Source: Planctomycetota bacterium
GTDB taxonomy: Bacteria; Planctomycetota; Phycisphaerae; Phycisphaerales; UBA1924
Assembly: GCA_003696675.1 (NCBI GenBank)
Contig: RFGH01000057.1
Coordinates: 49,243 to 113,242 of the forward strand
Direction of reading: 5' to 3'
DNA length: 64,000 nucleotides
Shown: positions 56,141-63,240 of the stretch, in pieces
Position numbering within the stretch: the stretch's first letter is position 1
How the letters are laid out: each line of letters opens with the position of its first letter
Position numbers and translations under genes: made by a program
Notes under the pieces: model-generated
Seen by the model: only the letters and a program-made list of their open reading frames with translations
Databases searched by the model: none
Told to the model about the DNA's origin: nothing

Positions 56141-57358
56141 TCAACTCAAGGCCGCGGAACCGCCTGCGCTCAGTCTGGCGATCAGAATCGCCAGAAGCTG
56201 GCAGCGTTCGACGAGGCTGTCCAACTCAATCCACTCATCCGGCGTGTGCAGCCCGCCGCCACGCACGCCCATCGTGTCGATCGTCGCAAGACCAGCGTCC
56301 TGCATGATGTTCCCGTCGCACACCCCGCCCGTCTTCTCGAACGGCAACGCCTGCCCGAGATCCTCCGCCACGCCACGGGCACGAAGGGCCAGCGCCTCGG
56401 TCTCGGCTGTCAGCGGCTTTGCCGGACGGTTGAAACTCCGGCGCACCACCACGCCGGGCATCGCGTCCGCCGGGGTTTGCAGGGCATCGAGCATCGCCCC
56501 CATCTCATCGGCCGCACGGGCATCCGGGAACCGCACATTCCCCCACGCGGCCGCCGAATCCGGCACCGCGTTCGTCGCCACCCCACCTCGCAAAGGCCCG
56601 ATATTGAAAGTCCGCCCCCGCTCCGGTTCCGGCATCGCCGCCACCGCCAGGATGCACTCGGCCAGCTTCGTTACCGCCGAGATCCCTTTCGTGAACTCCC
56701 GCCCGGCATGCGCCGCCCGCCCCCGGGTCTCGATCATGAACTGCCCCGAACCCACCCGCTCGATCGCCAACGCCCCACCCGGCAACGCCGGCTCGAGGGC
56801 CAGGCCGAAGTCGTGACCCTTCGCCTCAACGCGGATCGCCCGCTCCGAGTGATAGGTCCCTGTCTCCTCGTCACCGTTCAGCAGGAAGGTCCAACGCGCC
56901 GGCACCCCGCACGCCTCGAGCGCTTCGAGCGCCGCGACCGCGATCACCAGCCCACCCTTCATGTCCACGCAACCCGGCCCGACCGCCGTCTTGCCATCGG
57001 GAGCAACAGAGAGCTCCCGGAACGATCCCTTTGGATCGTGAACCGTGTCCATGTGCCCGCAGATCAGCACCCGACCGCCATCGCCCGTACCGAGGCGCGA
57101 GCAGACAGAGGTTGCCGGGGCATACGCCCCAGCCTTTGAACCGATGAGCCAGTCCGGTTTGGGATAGGCAGGCACGATCCGGTGGGTCGCCCCTAGCCCA
57201 ACCAGCCGCGTGGTGAGGAGCGCACGCGTCTCCTCGATCGCGTCCTCATTGAACCCCCCCGTCGGCAGCCCCACATGCCGCTTCAGATCCGACAGCAATG
57301 CGTCCCGCCGCTTGCCGATCTCATCCGACACCCGCTGTTCGATCGCGCTCAATGCCAC
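56141..57358 (-). CDS. M20-family metallopeptidase
   Basis: The 405-residue zinc hydrolase (GTG start at 57358) has LICGHMDTVHD, GPGCVDMKGGL, LLNGDEETGTY (metal ligands and catalytic Glu) and VRGGGLHTPDEWIEL at the end. M20 enzymes cut amide bonds such as N-acyl amino acids or glutamate from small molecules (carboxypeptidase G2 type). As first gene of the succinyltransferase operon it may remove the succinyl group from succinylglutamate in place of AstE, which belongs to another family. That assignment is by position only. Confidence 0.82.
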   Translation of the reverse strand: MALSAIEQRVSDEIGKRRDALLSDLKRHVGLPTGGFNEDAIEETRALLTTRLVGLGATHRIVPAYPKPDWLIGSKAGAYAPATSVCSRLGTGDGGRVLICGHMDTVHDPKGSFRELSVAPDGKTAVGPGCVDMKGGLVIAVAALEALEACGVPARWTFLLNGDEETGTYHSERAIRVEAKGHDFGLALEPALPGGALAIERVGSGQFMIETRGRAAHAGREFTKGISAVTKLAECILAVAAMPEPERGRTFNIGPLRGGVATNAVPDSAAAWGNVRFPDARAADEMGAMLDALQTPADAMPGVVVRRSFNRPAKPLTAETEALALRARGVAEDLGQALPFEKTGGVCDGNIMQDAGLATIDTMGVRGGGLHTPDEWIELDSLVERCQLLAILIARLSAGGSAALS

Positions 57359-57401
57359 GCTTCACTCTAGGTGCCGACCCGCACAAACGCCCCAAACAGG
57401 C

Positions 57402-57438
57402 AAAAAACAGACGCCCCCGGCCGAACCGGGGGGGCGCC
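57402..57438 (-). terminator. Intrinsic terminator after the VPAPG-CTERM gene
   Basis: On the minus strand a GC-rich hairpin (CCCCCCGGTTCGGCCGGGGG core) is followed by TTTTTT (57402-57407), 28 bp after the stop of the gene at 57467. It also separates that transcript from the M20 operon. Confidence 0.8.
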
Positions 57439-57466
57439 TGCACCGTTCCGTTCCAAGTGATCCCGA

Positions 57467-58123
57467 TCAACGACGCCGGCGGACCGCGGCGAGTCCAGCC
57501 AGCACCAGCATCGCCACCCCACCCGGCGCCGGCACAGCCTGCACCAGAGCGTCACCGACATCCGCGCCGGTCAGGTCCGCGGAAGCCAACCCATTGGCCT
57601 GAAGGAAGCCCGCAAACTCCGAACTGACCAGAAGATCCGCCCCGATCGTCAGCGAGCTCGCCGTCACATCAAGCACGCTCGGAGTCCCGACATCGAACAG
57701 GATCGCCGCGATCCCTGCATTGGACGCGACGAAGAAGCCTGAGCGGTCCCCACCGACTCGGCTCGCATCGAAACCGATCGTGAAATCGCCGACCTCGACC
57801 GTGCCGTTGTTGAAGAACACCGAACCGAAGTGCTCGATCGTTCCCGAGAAGCTCCCAAGGAAGTCGTCCGAGTCATAGGAGAATGTGGTCGGAAGCGTGC
57901 CGGCGTCTCGCGGAGTGATGCCAAACGCCACCGAACCGCTACCCAGGTTGCCCGGGGCAATCACATCACCAGAGACACCTGACAGGCTCAGGCTCGCTGC
58001 CGACGCGAGCAGGTCAGTATCCAGCAGCACAGAGGTCTGCCCGCCGGTGATGTCCACAGGATTGGCCAGAGCTTGGCCGGACGCAAGCGCAACCATCGCG
58101 CACGCACTCACACGAATCATCAT
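57467..58123 (-). CDS. Secreted protein with PEP-CTERM-like (VPAPG) sorting signal
   Basis: The start is ATG 58123 (MMIRVSACAMVALASGQALA), with GAGGAG 7 bases upstream. The 218-residue protein has a signal peptide, a beta-rich body with Ser/Thr/Asp content and repeated hydrophobic strands (TTFSYDSDDFLGSFSGTIEHFGSVFF, FTIGFDASRVGG), and ends VPAPGGVAMLVLAGLAAVRRRR. That tail has the three parts of an exosortase substrate: PxP-type motif (PAPG), hydrophobic helix, and basic end. Surface or matrix attachment is likely. No exosortase is in the window. Confidence 0.78.
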   Translation of the reverse strand: MMIRVSACAMVALASGQALANPVDITGGQTSVLLDTDLLASAASLSLSGVSGDVIAPGNLGSGSVAFGITPRDAGTLPTTFSYDSDDFLGSFSGTIEHFGSVFFNNGTVEVGDFTIGFDASRVGGDRSGFFVASNAGIAAILFDVGTPSVLDVTASSLTIGADLLVSSEFAGFLQANGLASADLTGADVGDALVQAVPAPGGVAMLVLAGLAAVRRRR

Positions 58124-58309
58124 GTTGTCACTCCTCACGCGTACCTACCCAATGACATCGCGCCGCCACGCGGAAGACGGCACAACTCCTCTCCCCACGC
58201 TTTCCTCTCACGCACCGGGTCCATTGATTCCCGGACGCGCCGGGAAATTCGGCGCACATCCACACGGGGATTCACTCCGCCGTCGGATTTCTGGAATCTT
58301 GAGGAAGTC

Positions 58310-59854
58310 TTAAGGACTGACGATCAAACCGAGGTCGATGACCTCGCCCGCCGGCGAATAGACATCCGCGTCCAACTGCCCACTCCCTATGCTCGTGAAC
58401 ACGACACAGGTCCGCCCCGAGTTCGCCGCATACATCAGGTCGCCCGCGCTCGGCCCGGCCTGATTCGAGAGTCTTTTCTCCGATACCTGCATGTGATAGT
58501 GCGCCAGAGCACGATCGCTGAAGCGGATCATGTCTCCGCTCGCCACGAACATCTCATCGCCCAACCTGTCGCGCGCCCGCGGGCGGAAGAGAACCGGCCG
58601 AAACCCACCCTCGCCGTCCGATTCGATCACGCCGCCATACTCGGTCGTGTCGTCCGCACGGTCCAGCTCGACCTGCTCGAACAGCCGAGTCCGGAACGCC
58701 GGAGCACGCACCGCCTCGTCCACCACAAGCACTGCGATCGCATCGCCCCAGTCCATCCCGTCCGCCCACGCCTTGAGCCGCTCTGGTCGCGGCGCCTGTC
58801 CCTTCTCCGCCCGTCGCTGGTATCGCGACCGCCCGTCCAGCCGCTCCGCCAGCTCATCGAGCAGCATCTCGCGTGACGCAGCCAGCCACGCCGGACGATG
58901 CATCGAAGCCCACCGCACCGCCTCGAGATGACGCAACTCCAGACCCCGAAGCTGCGCATCGTCGAGCGAGGCCACGATTCTCGCGACCTCGCCCCACCAC
59001 GCGCGGTTCTGCCGCGCCCGTTCCGCGTCCTCGTTTTGCCACAACCGACGCAGCCACGCGAGTTCATCGCCGGTCCGCGGCAGCACGCCAAGCTCGCGAA
59101 GCGAAGCCCGAAGCATCTCAACCTCGCGCTGCGCGGCATCTTCCGCGCCCGCCGGCACCGTTTGGGAGATCAGCCGCGCACGGACCCGTCCGTCCGAGTC
59201 CAGACGCGACAGCAGCGTCCAAGCATCGTCTCGCGTCCGCTCGGCGGTCTGCAGCACGGCCCCCTCGACCTCGCCCTCCGCCTCCGAAGTCGGTGTCATG
59301 AACACGCGGAACACCAGTTCCTCAACGCTCGCCCCGCCCCCCAGGGCCTCGATCGCCGCCCGCTCGGGGCGGTCCCGATCAGGCACATTGGGACTGACCC
59401 GGGCATAACTGCGAACCAGCGCGGGGATCGTGCCTGTCCAACCACGCTCCACGGCTGCGGCTGCCAGCAGCCGCACCACCTGAGGTGACCGCTCCGTCGG
59501 CAGCATCAGCCGCGCCATCCGTTCCGAATCGGCCTCGCCCTCCGCGGTGGTGTCACTCATCAACAACCGCAACAATGTCAGCCGCACTGGCTCTTCGGTC
59601 GCCCGCGACCAGGCAAGGCTCTTGAACGCCTCCCGGGTGCGATTGCGGATCCGCACCCCGGATTCCACCTCAGCCCACGCCCGCTCCGCCGCCGCGACAC
59701 GATCCCGGTCCAGCAACTCCGGATTCCTTACATCGAGAAGCGGGTTGCCGGTTGGCTCAAACTTGCTCGATGCCGAGCAGCCCCCGAGCGCCAGCACCCC
59801 CAAGTAGAGTCCAAAGAACACGATCCGACCGAAGCGTTGGTGGTCTTCCATCAC
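58310..59854 (-). CDS. Large putative lipoprotein of unknown function
   Basis: The 514-residue protein starts MMEDHQRFGRIVFFGLYLGVLALGGC, a lipoprotein signal with the lipobox Cys at about residue 26. The mature part is largely helical with HEAT-like segments (EPVRLTLLRLLMSD, SPQVVRLLAAAAVERGWTGTIPALVRSYARV, TLLSRLDSDGRVRARLISQTVP), followed by a C-terminal 180 residues with strands (GDAIAVLVVDEAVRAPAFRTRLFEQVEL, TCVVFTSIGSGQLDADVYSPAG). I do not recognise the C-terminal part. Upstream and downstream genes are unrelated. Confidence 0.75.
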   Translation of the reverse strand: MMEDHQRFGRIVFFGLYLGVLALGGCSASSKFEPTGNPLLDVRNPELLDRDRVAAAERAWAEVESGVRIRNRTREAFKSLAWSRATEEPVRLTLLRLLMSDTTAEGEADSERMARLMLPTERSPQVVRLLAAAAVERGWTGTIPALVRSYARVSPNVPDRDRPERAAIEALGGGASVEELVFRVFMTPTSEAEGEVEGAVLQTAERTRDDAWTLLSRLDSDGRVRARLISQTVPAGAEDAAQREVEMLRASLRELGVLPRTGDELAWLRRLWQNEDAERARQNRAWWGEVARIVASLDDAQLRGLELRHLEAVRWASMHRPAWLAASREMLLDELAERLDGRSRYQRRAEKGQAPRPERLKAWADGMDWGDAIAVLVVDEAVRAPAFRTRLFEQVELDRADDTTEYGGVIESDGEGGFRPVLFRPRARDRLGDEMFVASGDMIRFSDRALAHYHMQVSEKRLSNQAGPSAGDLMYAANSGRTCVVFTSIGSGQLDADVYSPAGEVIDLGLIVSP

Positions 59855-59955
59855 GCCCGCAGTTTAGTGCCCCCCAACCAGCCTAGGCGGATCCCCAGCC
59901 GCTTGAACCATTCTAAAGAAGGGCCACAAACCCGCCGGTATGGCTATCATCATCC

Positions 59956-60213
59956 ATGGCGCCCACCTCCGATACCGCCAAGCACCCGCTCTGGGATCAG
60001 GTCGCGTTCGTGATCGAACGCATCCGACCGGCCGTACAGAACGACGGCGGGGACATCGAGCTGGTCGAAATCACCCCAGACAACACGGTTCGCATCCGAA
60101 TGCACGGTGCCTGTGTCGGGTGTCCCTCTGCCTCGATGACCCTCCGCATGGGCATCGAACGCAACCTGCAGGACCGGGTTCCCGGCATCGTGGGCGTCGA
60201 AGCCATCGACTGA
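59956..60213 (+). CDS. NifU C-terminal (Nfu) domain iron-sulfur scaffold protein
   Basis: The 85-residue protein is a free-standing Nfu domain: VIERIRPAVQNDGGDIELVEI and then the CxxC cluster site in MHGACVGCPSASMTLRMGIE. It would hold or transfer an Fe-S cluster to apo-proteins. The full family domain is present, without an A-type or IscU-type fusion. It is upstream of csrA, but a separate promoter is likely for csrA. Confidence 0.9.
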   Translation: MAPTSDTAKHPLWDQVAFVIERIRPAVQNDGGDIELVEITPDNTVRIRMHGACVGCPSASMTLRMGIERNLQDRVPGIVGVEAID

Positions 60214-60266
60214 GCGGCCCGCGAGTAATCGGACCTTCCGCGCAATTCCTGCCCTGATGGGCACTT

Positions 60267-60281
60267 GCGTCAACTTGACGC
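60267..60281. promoter_or_regulatory. Palindrome upstream of the csrA promoter
   Basis: GCGTCAACTTGACGC is a perfect 7-bp inverted repeat around one base, directly abutting a -35-like TTGGAT. This is the position for an operator. Confidence 0.45.
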
Positions 60282-60310
60282 TTGGATCGCGCTCGCCGAG
60301 CCTATATACT
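60282..60310 (+). promoter_or_regulatory. Candidate sigma70-type promoter of csrA
   Basis: TTGGAT (60282-60287) and TATACT (60305-60310) are separated by 17 bp. The ATG of csrA lies 57 bp after the -10, leaving a leader of about 50 bases. Confidence 0.55.
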
Positions 60311-60366
60311 GGTCAGAGCCGAGGATCGGCAACCGCACGAGCGATACCGGCGGCAGGGAGCACGCA

Positions 60367-60603
60367 ATGCTGGTCATCACCCGCAGAGAAGGCGAAGAAA
60401 TCGTAATCGGCGACCCGAGGAATCCCATCGGGATCGTTCGCATCGCCTCCGTCAAGGGAGAACGCGTCCGCGTCGCCTTTGACTTCCCGCGCGATGTCGA
60501 GATCCACCGGCGCGAGATCGCCGACCAGATCACCTCCGAGTCACCCGCCGAGGATGTCCCCCCGTCCGTCATCGGCACGATCAAGCCCGCCGCGAGTATC
60601 TGA
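60367..60603 (+). CDS. csrA: Carbon storage regulator CsrA
   Basis: The start is ATG 60367 inside the longer track ORF; GGGAG lies 6 bases upstream. The 78-residue RNA-binding protein reads MLVITRREGEEIVIGD, then IVRIASVKGERVRVAFDFPRDVEIHRREI, with the conserved Leu-Thr/Arg-rich strand 1 and strand 5 Arg (VEIHRREI) that contact GGA motifs. It binds mRNA leaders and represses translation. Its own leader carries a GGGAG, a CsrA-like GGA site, so autoregulation is possible. Confidence 0.95.
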   Translation: MLVITRREGEEIVIGDPRNPIGIVRIASVKGERVRVAFDFPRDVEIHRREIADQITSESPAEDVPPSVIGTIKPAASI

Positions 60604-60625
60604 CATCGCCATACACAATAAAAAA

Positions 60626-60651
60626 ACGCCGGCTCCAAACGGAGCCGGCGT
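60626..60651. terminator. Bidirectional intrinsic terminator between csrA and ndk
   Basis: ACGCCGGCTCC and GGAGCCGGCGT form an 11-bp perfect stem around AAAC. On the minus strand TTTTTT follows (ndk direction); on plus, CTTGTTTCC follows (csrA direction). It sits midway between the two convergent genes. Confidence 0.9.
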
Positions 60652-60683
60652 CTTGTTTCCTGTGATCAACTGCCCGGTTTGGC

Positions 60684-61154
60684 TTACTCGGGCGAGCCGC
60701 TCGCCATGTCATAGATCCAGGCGTCGCTTGCGCGGTTGTAGCTGAGCACCTCGCCGTCCTTGAAGAACAGGCCCAGCTCCCGCTCGGCCGCCTCGGGGCT
60801 GTCCGAGCCGTGGATCAGATTGAAGCTGTTCGACACGCCGAAATCACCCCGGATGGTGCCCGGCTCGGCCTTGGAGCCAAAGGTCGCGCCCATCATCTTG
60901 CGAGCCACGCCGATGGCGCCCACGCCACGCACGGCCAGCACCACCACCGGGCTCGAGGTCATGAACCCCACCAGCCCGTTGTAAAACGGCTTGCCCTGGT
61001 GAGCCTCATAGTGCTTCGCGGCCAGTTCGGGCGAGATCTGCATGAGCTTCATGCCGACAATCTGCAGTCCCTTCTCCTCGAAGCGGGTCAGGACCTTGCC
61101 CATCAGCCCACGCTGCACAGCGTCCGGCTTCAAGATGATCAGCGTCGTTTCCAT
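60684..61154 (-). CDS. ndk: Nucleoside diphosphate kinase
   Basis: The 156-residue enzyme transfers phosphate between NTPs and NDPs through a phospho-His. LIILKPDAVQRGLMGKVL, MTSSPVVVLAVRG, and the active-site block FNLIHGSDSPEAAERELGLFF (His in NLIHGSDS) are complete. It is slightly longer than usual (140-150) at the C-terminus. It converges on csrA with a shared terminator between. Confidence 0.97.
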   Translation of the reverse strand: METTLIILKPDAVQRGLMGKVLTRFEEKGLQIVGMKLMQISPELAAKHYEAHQGKPFYNGLVGFMTSSPVVVLAVRGVGAIGVARKMMGATFGSKAEPGTIRGDFGVSNSFNLIHGSDSPEAAERELGLFFKDGEVLSYNRASDAWIYDMASGSPE

Positions 61155-61593
61155 GGTCGATTTTCTCCAGATTCAGTTGGGCCACGAGGATAGGCCCCGC
61201 CCTTCCGCGATTCCCCGCCGCACCCCTCGCCAGCCCAAGGAAACCGGGCGATCCGCCGTCGTGCCGCCCAGAAAGGCTGCCCGCTCCCGATACCTCGGCC
61301 TGGCAATCTGTACACCCAGCACAACCGGGGCCAGCGTACCCGGCGCTGAAACCACCTCGGCTGAGCAAATGCCCACACCGCCGTCGCTCGCGAGCCCCCC
61401 CCATTCACGCCGATCTGGGTGCTCGGCGCCCGATGCCCGACACGCCGCGACGCTCCCGAACCGCTCCGGACGCACGGGTCGTTGGACCGCGCCGGCGGTC
61501 CACGGCGTCACGCGGGATCAACCAGCATCGCCAACCGACCCCCGCACTCGCCCCGAGCGCCATGACGATTGCACTCAATGGTTCAGAGCCCGA
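61155..61593. other. 439-bp intergenic region
   Basis: Between the ndk start and the stop of the FG-GAP/dockerin gene. Short frames on both strands are arginine-rich shadows without ribosome binding sites. I see no tRNA, no tmRNA, SRP or RNase P hallmark, and no clear promoter or repeat. GC-rich inverted pieces such as CCGCGCCGGCGG are not long enough to call. Confidence 0.5.
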
Positions 61594-63060
61594 TCAGGGG
61601 CAGCCGGCGTTATAGAGATTGATGTACGCCTGCAAGTCGAAGATGTTGAACGAGCCGAACGGCGCCGCCAGATCCGCCGCCGGGTCCATCGTGTTGTACA
61701 GTCCCACATAGGCCTGGATGTCGAAGACATTCAGCAGCCCGAACGGCGCTGCCAGATCCGCCGGGCACGGCAGATCCGACGACAAAACCAGCGCCCGCAC
61801 GCTGCCCGTGAGCGGCGCATCAGGCCCCCCGTCTCCGCGTGCGCCAACAAAGCCGAACCACCCTCCGTCCCCGTCGGGACGGATCGCCACCGACGACCCG
61901 AGCAGGTCGCCGTCCCCCGGCGCGATGGTCGAGATCGTGTCGGCCAGCGACCAGACACCTGTCTGGGCATCCCGCGCATAGACGAATGCCGCTCCGCCGG
62001 GCGACCCAAGCGATGCCGGAGTGCGCATCGCACCGACGAGCAGCGTGTCGCCCGCAAGCGACACCGACGAGCCGAACTCTTGGAGGTTCACCGGATTGTC
62101 CGCCCGGAAAGTCGCCGCCTCGCTCCACACCCCGGCCCCGTCGCGCTCGAACACGAACACCGCCCCCGCGAACAATCCGTCGCGGTCTTTCTTGTTCGCC
62201 CCGACCACGACCCGGTCGCCGTCGACCGTGACCGAATACCCGAACTGGTCGTTCGCGTCGATGTCCGATCCCCGCAGCGTCGCCGCCAGCCCCCACTGGC
62301 CCGGCCCACCGAGATTACGCTCGAATACATACGCCGCCCCAGCCCCGTTGCCCTGGGCGTTCGATCCGATCGAGCCGACGACAAGCCGGTCCCCGTCGAT
62401 CGCGAGCGAGAACCCGAACTGGCCGTCTGGATTGGCGTCCGGCGCGACCAGCACACGCTCAAGAACCCATTGGCCGCTCACGCTGTCGCGCCGATAGACC
62501 GACACGGTCCCGCGGTCCAGAATACCGCCCTGATTATCAAGCGGAGCACCCACCACCAGCGTGTCCCCATCGATCGCGACCGACGAACCGAACACATCGT
62601 TCGCCGCCGGGGCCGGATTGACGATCTTGGCCCGCTGAACCCACGCATCGGCCCCGCCAAAGTCCCGCTCGAACACATACACCGAGCCGGACAGCGACCC
62701 GCCGTCGTCGTCACCCCATGCGCCCGCCACCACAGTGTCCCCGGACACCCCCACCGAATACCCAAGGAAGTCCATGCTCGCCAGATCGCTGCTCTCAAGC
62801 CGGGCCGTCTGCACCCAGACCCCGCCCTGCCGCTCAAACAGATAGACCGCCCCGCCCACATCGGCCGTCAACGAATCGTCCGACGCTCCCACCGCCAACA
62901 GGCCAGAGTCATAAGACACGCTCACCCCGAATAACCCGCCCGGCGAGACCGGAGACGCCACCAGCGTCTGGTCCGACACCACCTCCTGCCCCCACGAGAC
63001 AGAAGCCGCAAACCCGCACGCCACGCCAACAAGAAGAACCTTGCTCATCCCCTTAAACAT
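61594..63060 (-). CDS. Secreted FG-GAP-repeat protein with C-terminal GC-type dockerin
   Basis: The start is ATG 63060 (MFKGMSKVLLVGVACGFA), with GAGGG 8 bases upstream. The 488-residue protein has a signal peptide, then seven or so FG-GAP/integrin-like repeats (GLFGVSVSYDSGLLAVGASDD, DVFGSSVAIDGDTLVVGAPLD, DQFGYSVTVDGDRVVVGANK), a beta-propeller of the extracellular type. The C-terminal CPADLAAPFGLLNVFDIQAYVGLYN...ADLAAPFGSFNIFDLQAYINLYNAGCP is a two-repeat GC-type dockerin with bracketing Cys residues. In these repeats the Ca-loop Asp residues are mostly replaced by AAPFG, so calcium binding may be lost. Confidence 0.85.
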   Translation of the reverse strand: MFKGMSKVLLVGVACGFAASVSWGQEVVSDQTLVASPVSPGGLFGVSVSYDSGLLAVGASDDSLTADVGGAVYLFERQGGVWVQTARLESSDLASMDFLGYSVGVSGDTVVAGAWGDDDGGSLSGSVYVFERDFGGADAWVQRAKIVNPAPAANDVFGSSVAIDGDTLVVGAPLDNQGGILDRGTVSVYRRDSVSGQWVLERVLVAPDANPDGQFGFSLAIDGDRLVVGSIGSNAQGNGAGAAYVFERNLGGPGQWGLAATLRGSDIDANDQFGYSVTVDGDRVVVGANKKDRDGLFAGAVFVFERDGAGVWSEAATFRADNPVNLQEFGSSVSLAGDTLLVGAMRTPASLGSPGGAAFVYARDAQTGVWSLADTISTIAPGDGDLLGSSVAIRPDGDGGWFGFVGARGDGGPDAPLTGSVRALVLSSDLPCPADLAAPFGLLNVFDIQAYVGLYNTMDPAADLAAPFGSFNIFDLQAYINLYNAGCP

Positions 63061-63078
63061 GCCACAAGCCCTCTCTCT

Positions 63079-63169
63079 CGCCCTCAAATCCGTACGAACG
63101 ACTTCCCATCACGCCCTCAAATCCGGCAATCTCCTCCCGCCCTGACCGTCCCAGAATACCCCCAAATCC
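63079..63169 (+). repeat. Short direct repeats upstream of the topoisomerase VI gene
   Basis: CGCCCTCAAATCCG occurs at 63079-63092 and 63112-63125 exactly, and CAAATCC again at 63163-63169, in the 180-bp divergent region. Spacing is 33 and 45 bp. It could be a regulator site array. Confidence 0.4.
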
Positions 63170-63240
63170 AGCCTCCCGCCGGGCAATCCAGCCCGCCGCC
63201 CGCTATCCTTTCGGCCCAGAACCCCATCACGGAGGCCACG

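Noticed and set aside
61173-61511. 112-aa minus ORF in the ndk/FG-GAP gap
   Set aside because: No ribosome binding site, no recognised domain, arginine-rich shadow-like composition.
61042-62934. 630-aa plus-strand ORF
   Set aside because: Antisense to ndk and the FG-GAP gene; rich in Arg/Pro/His without domains.
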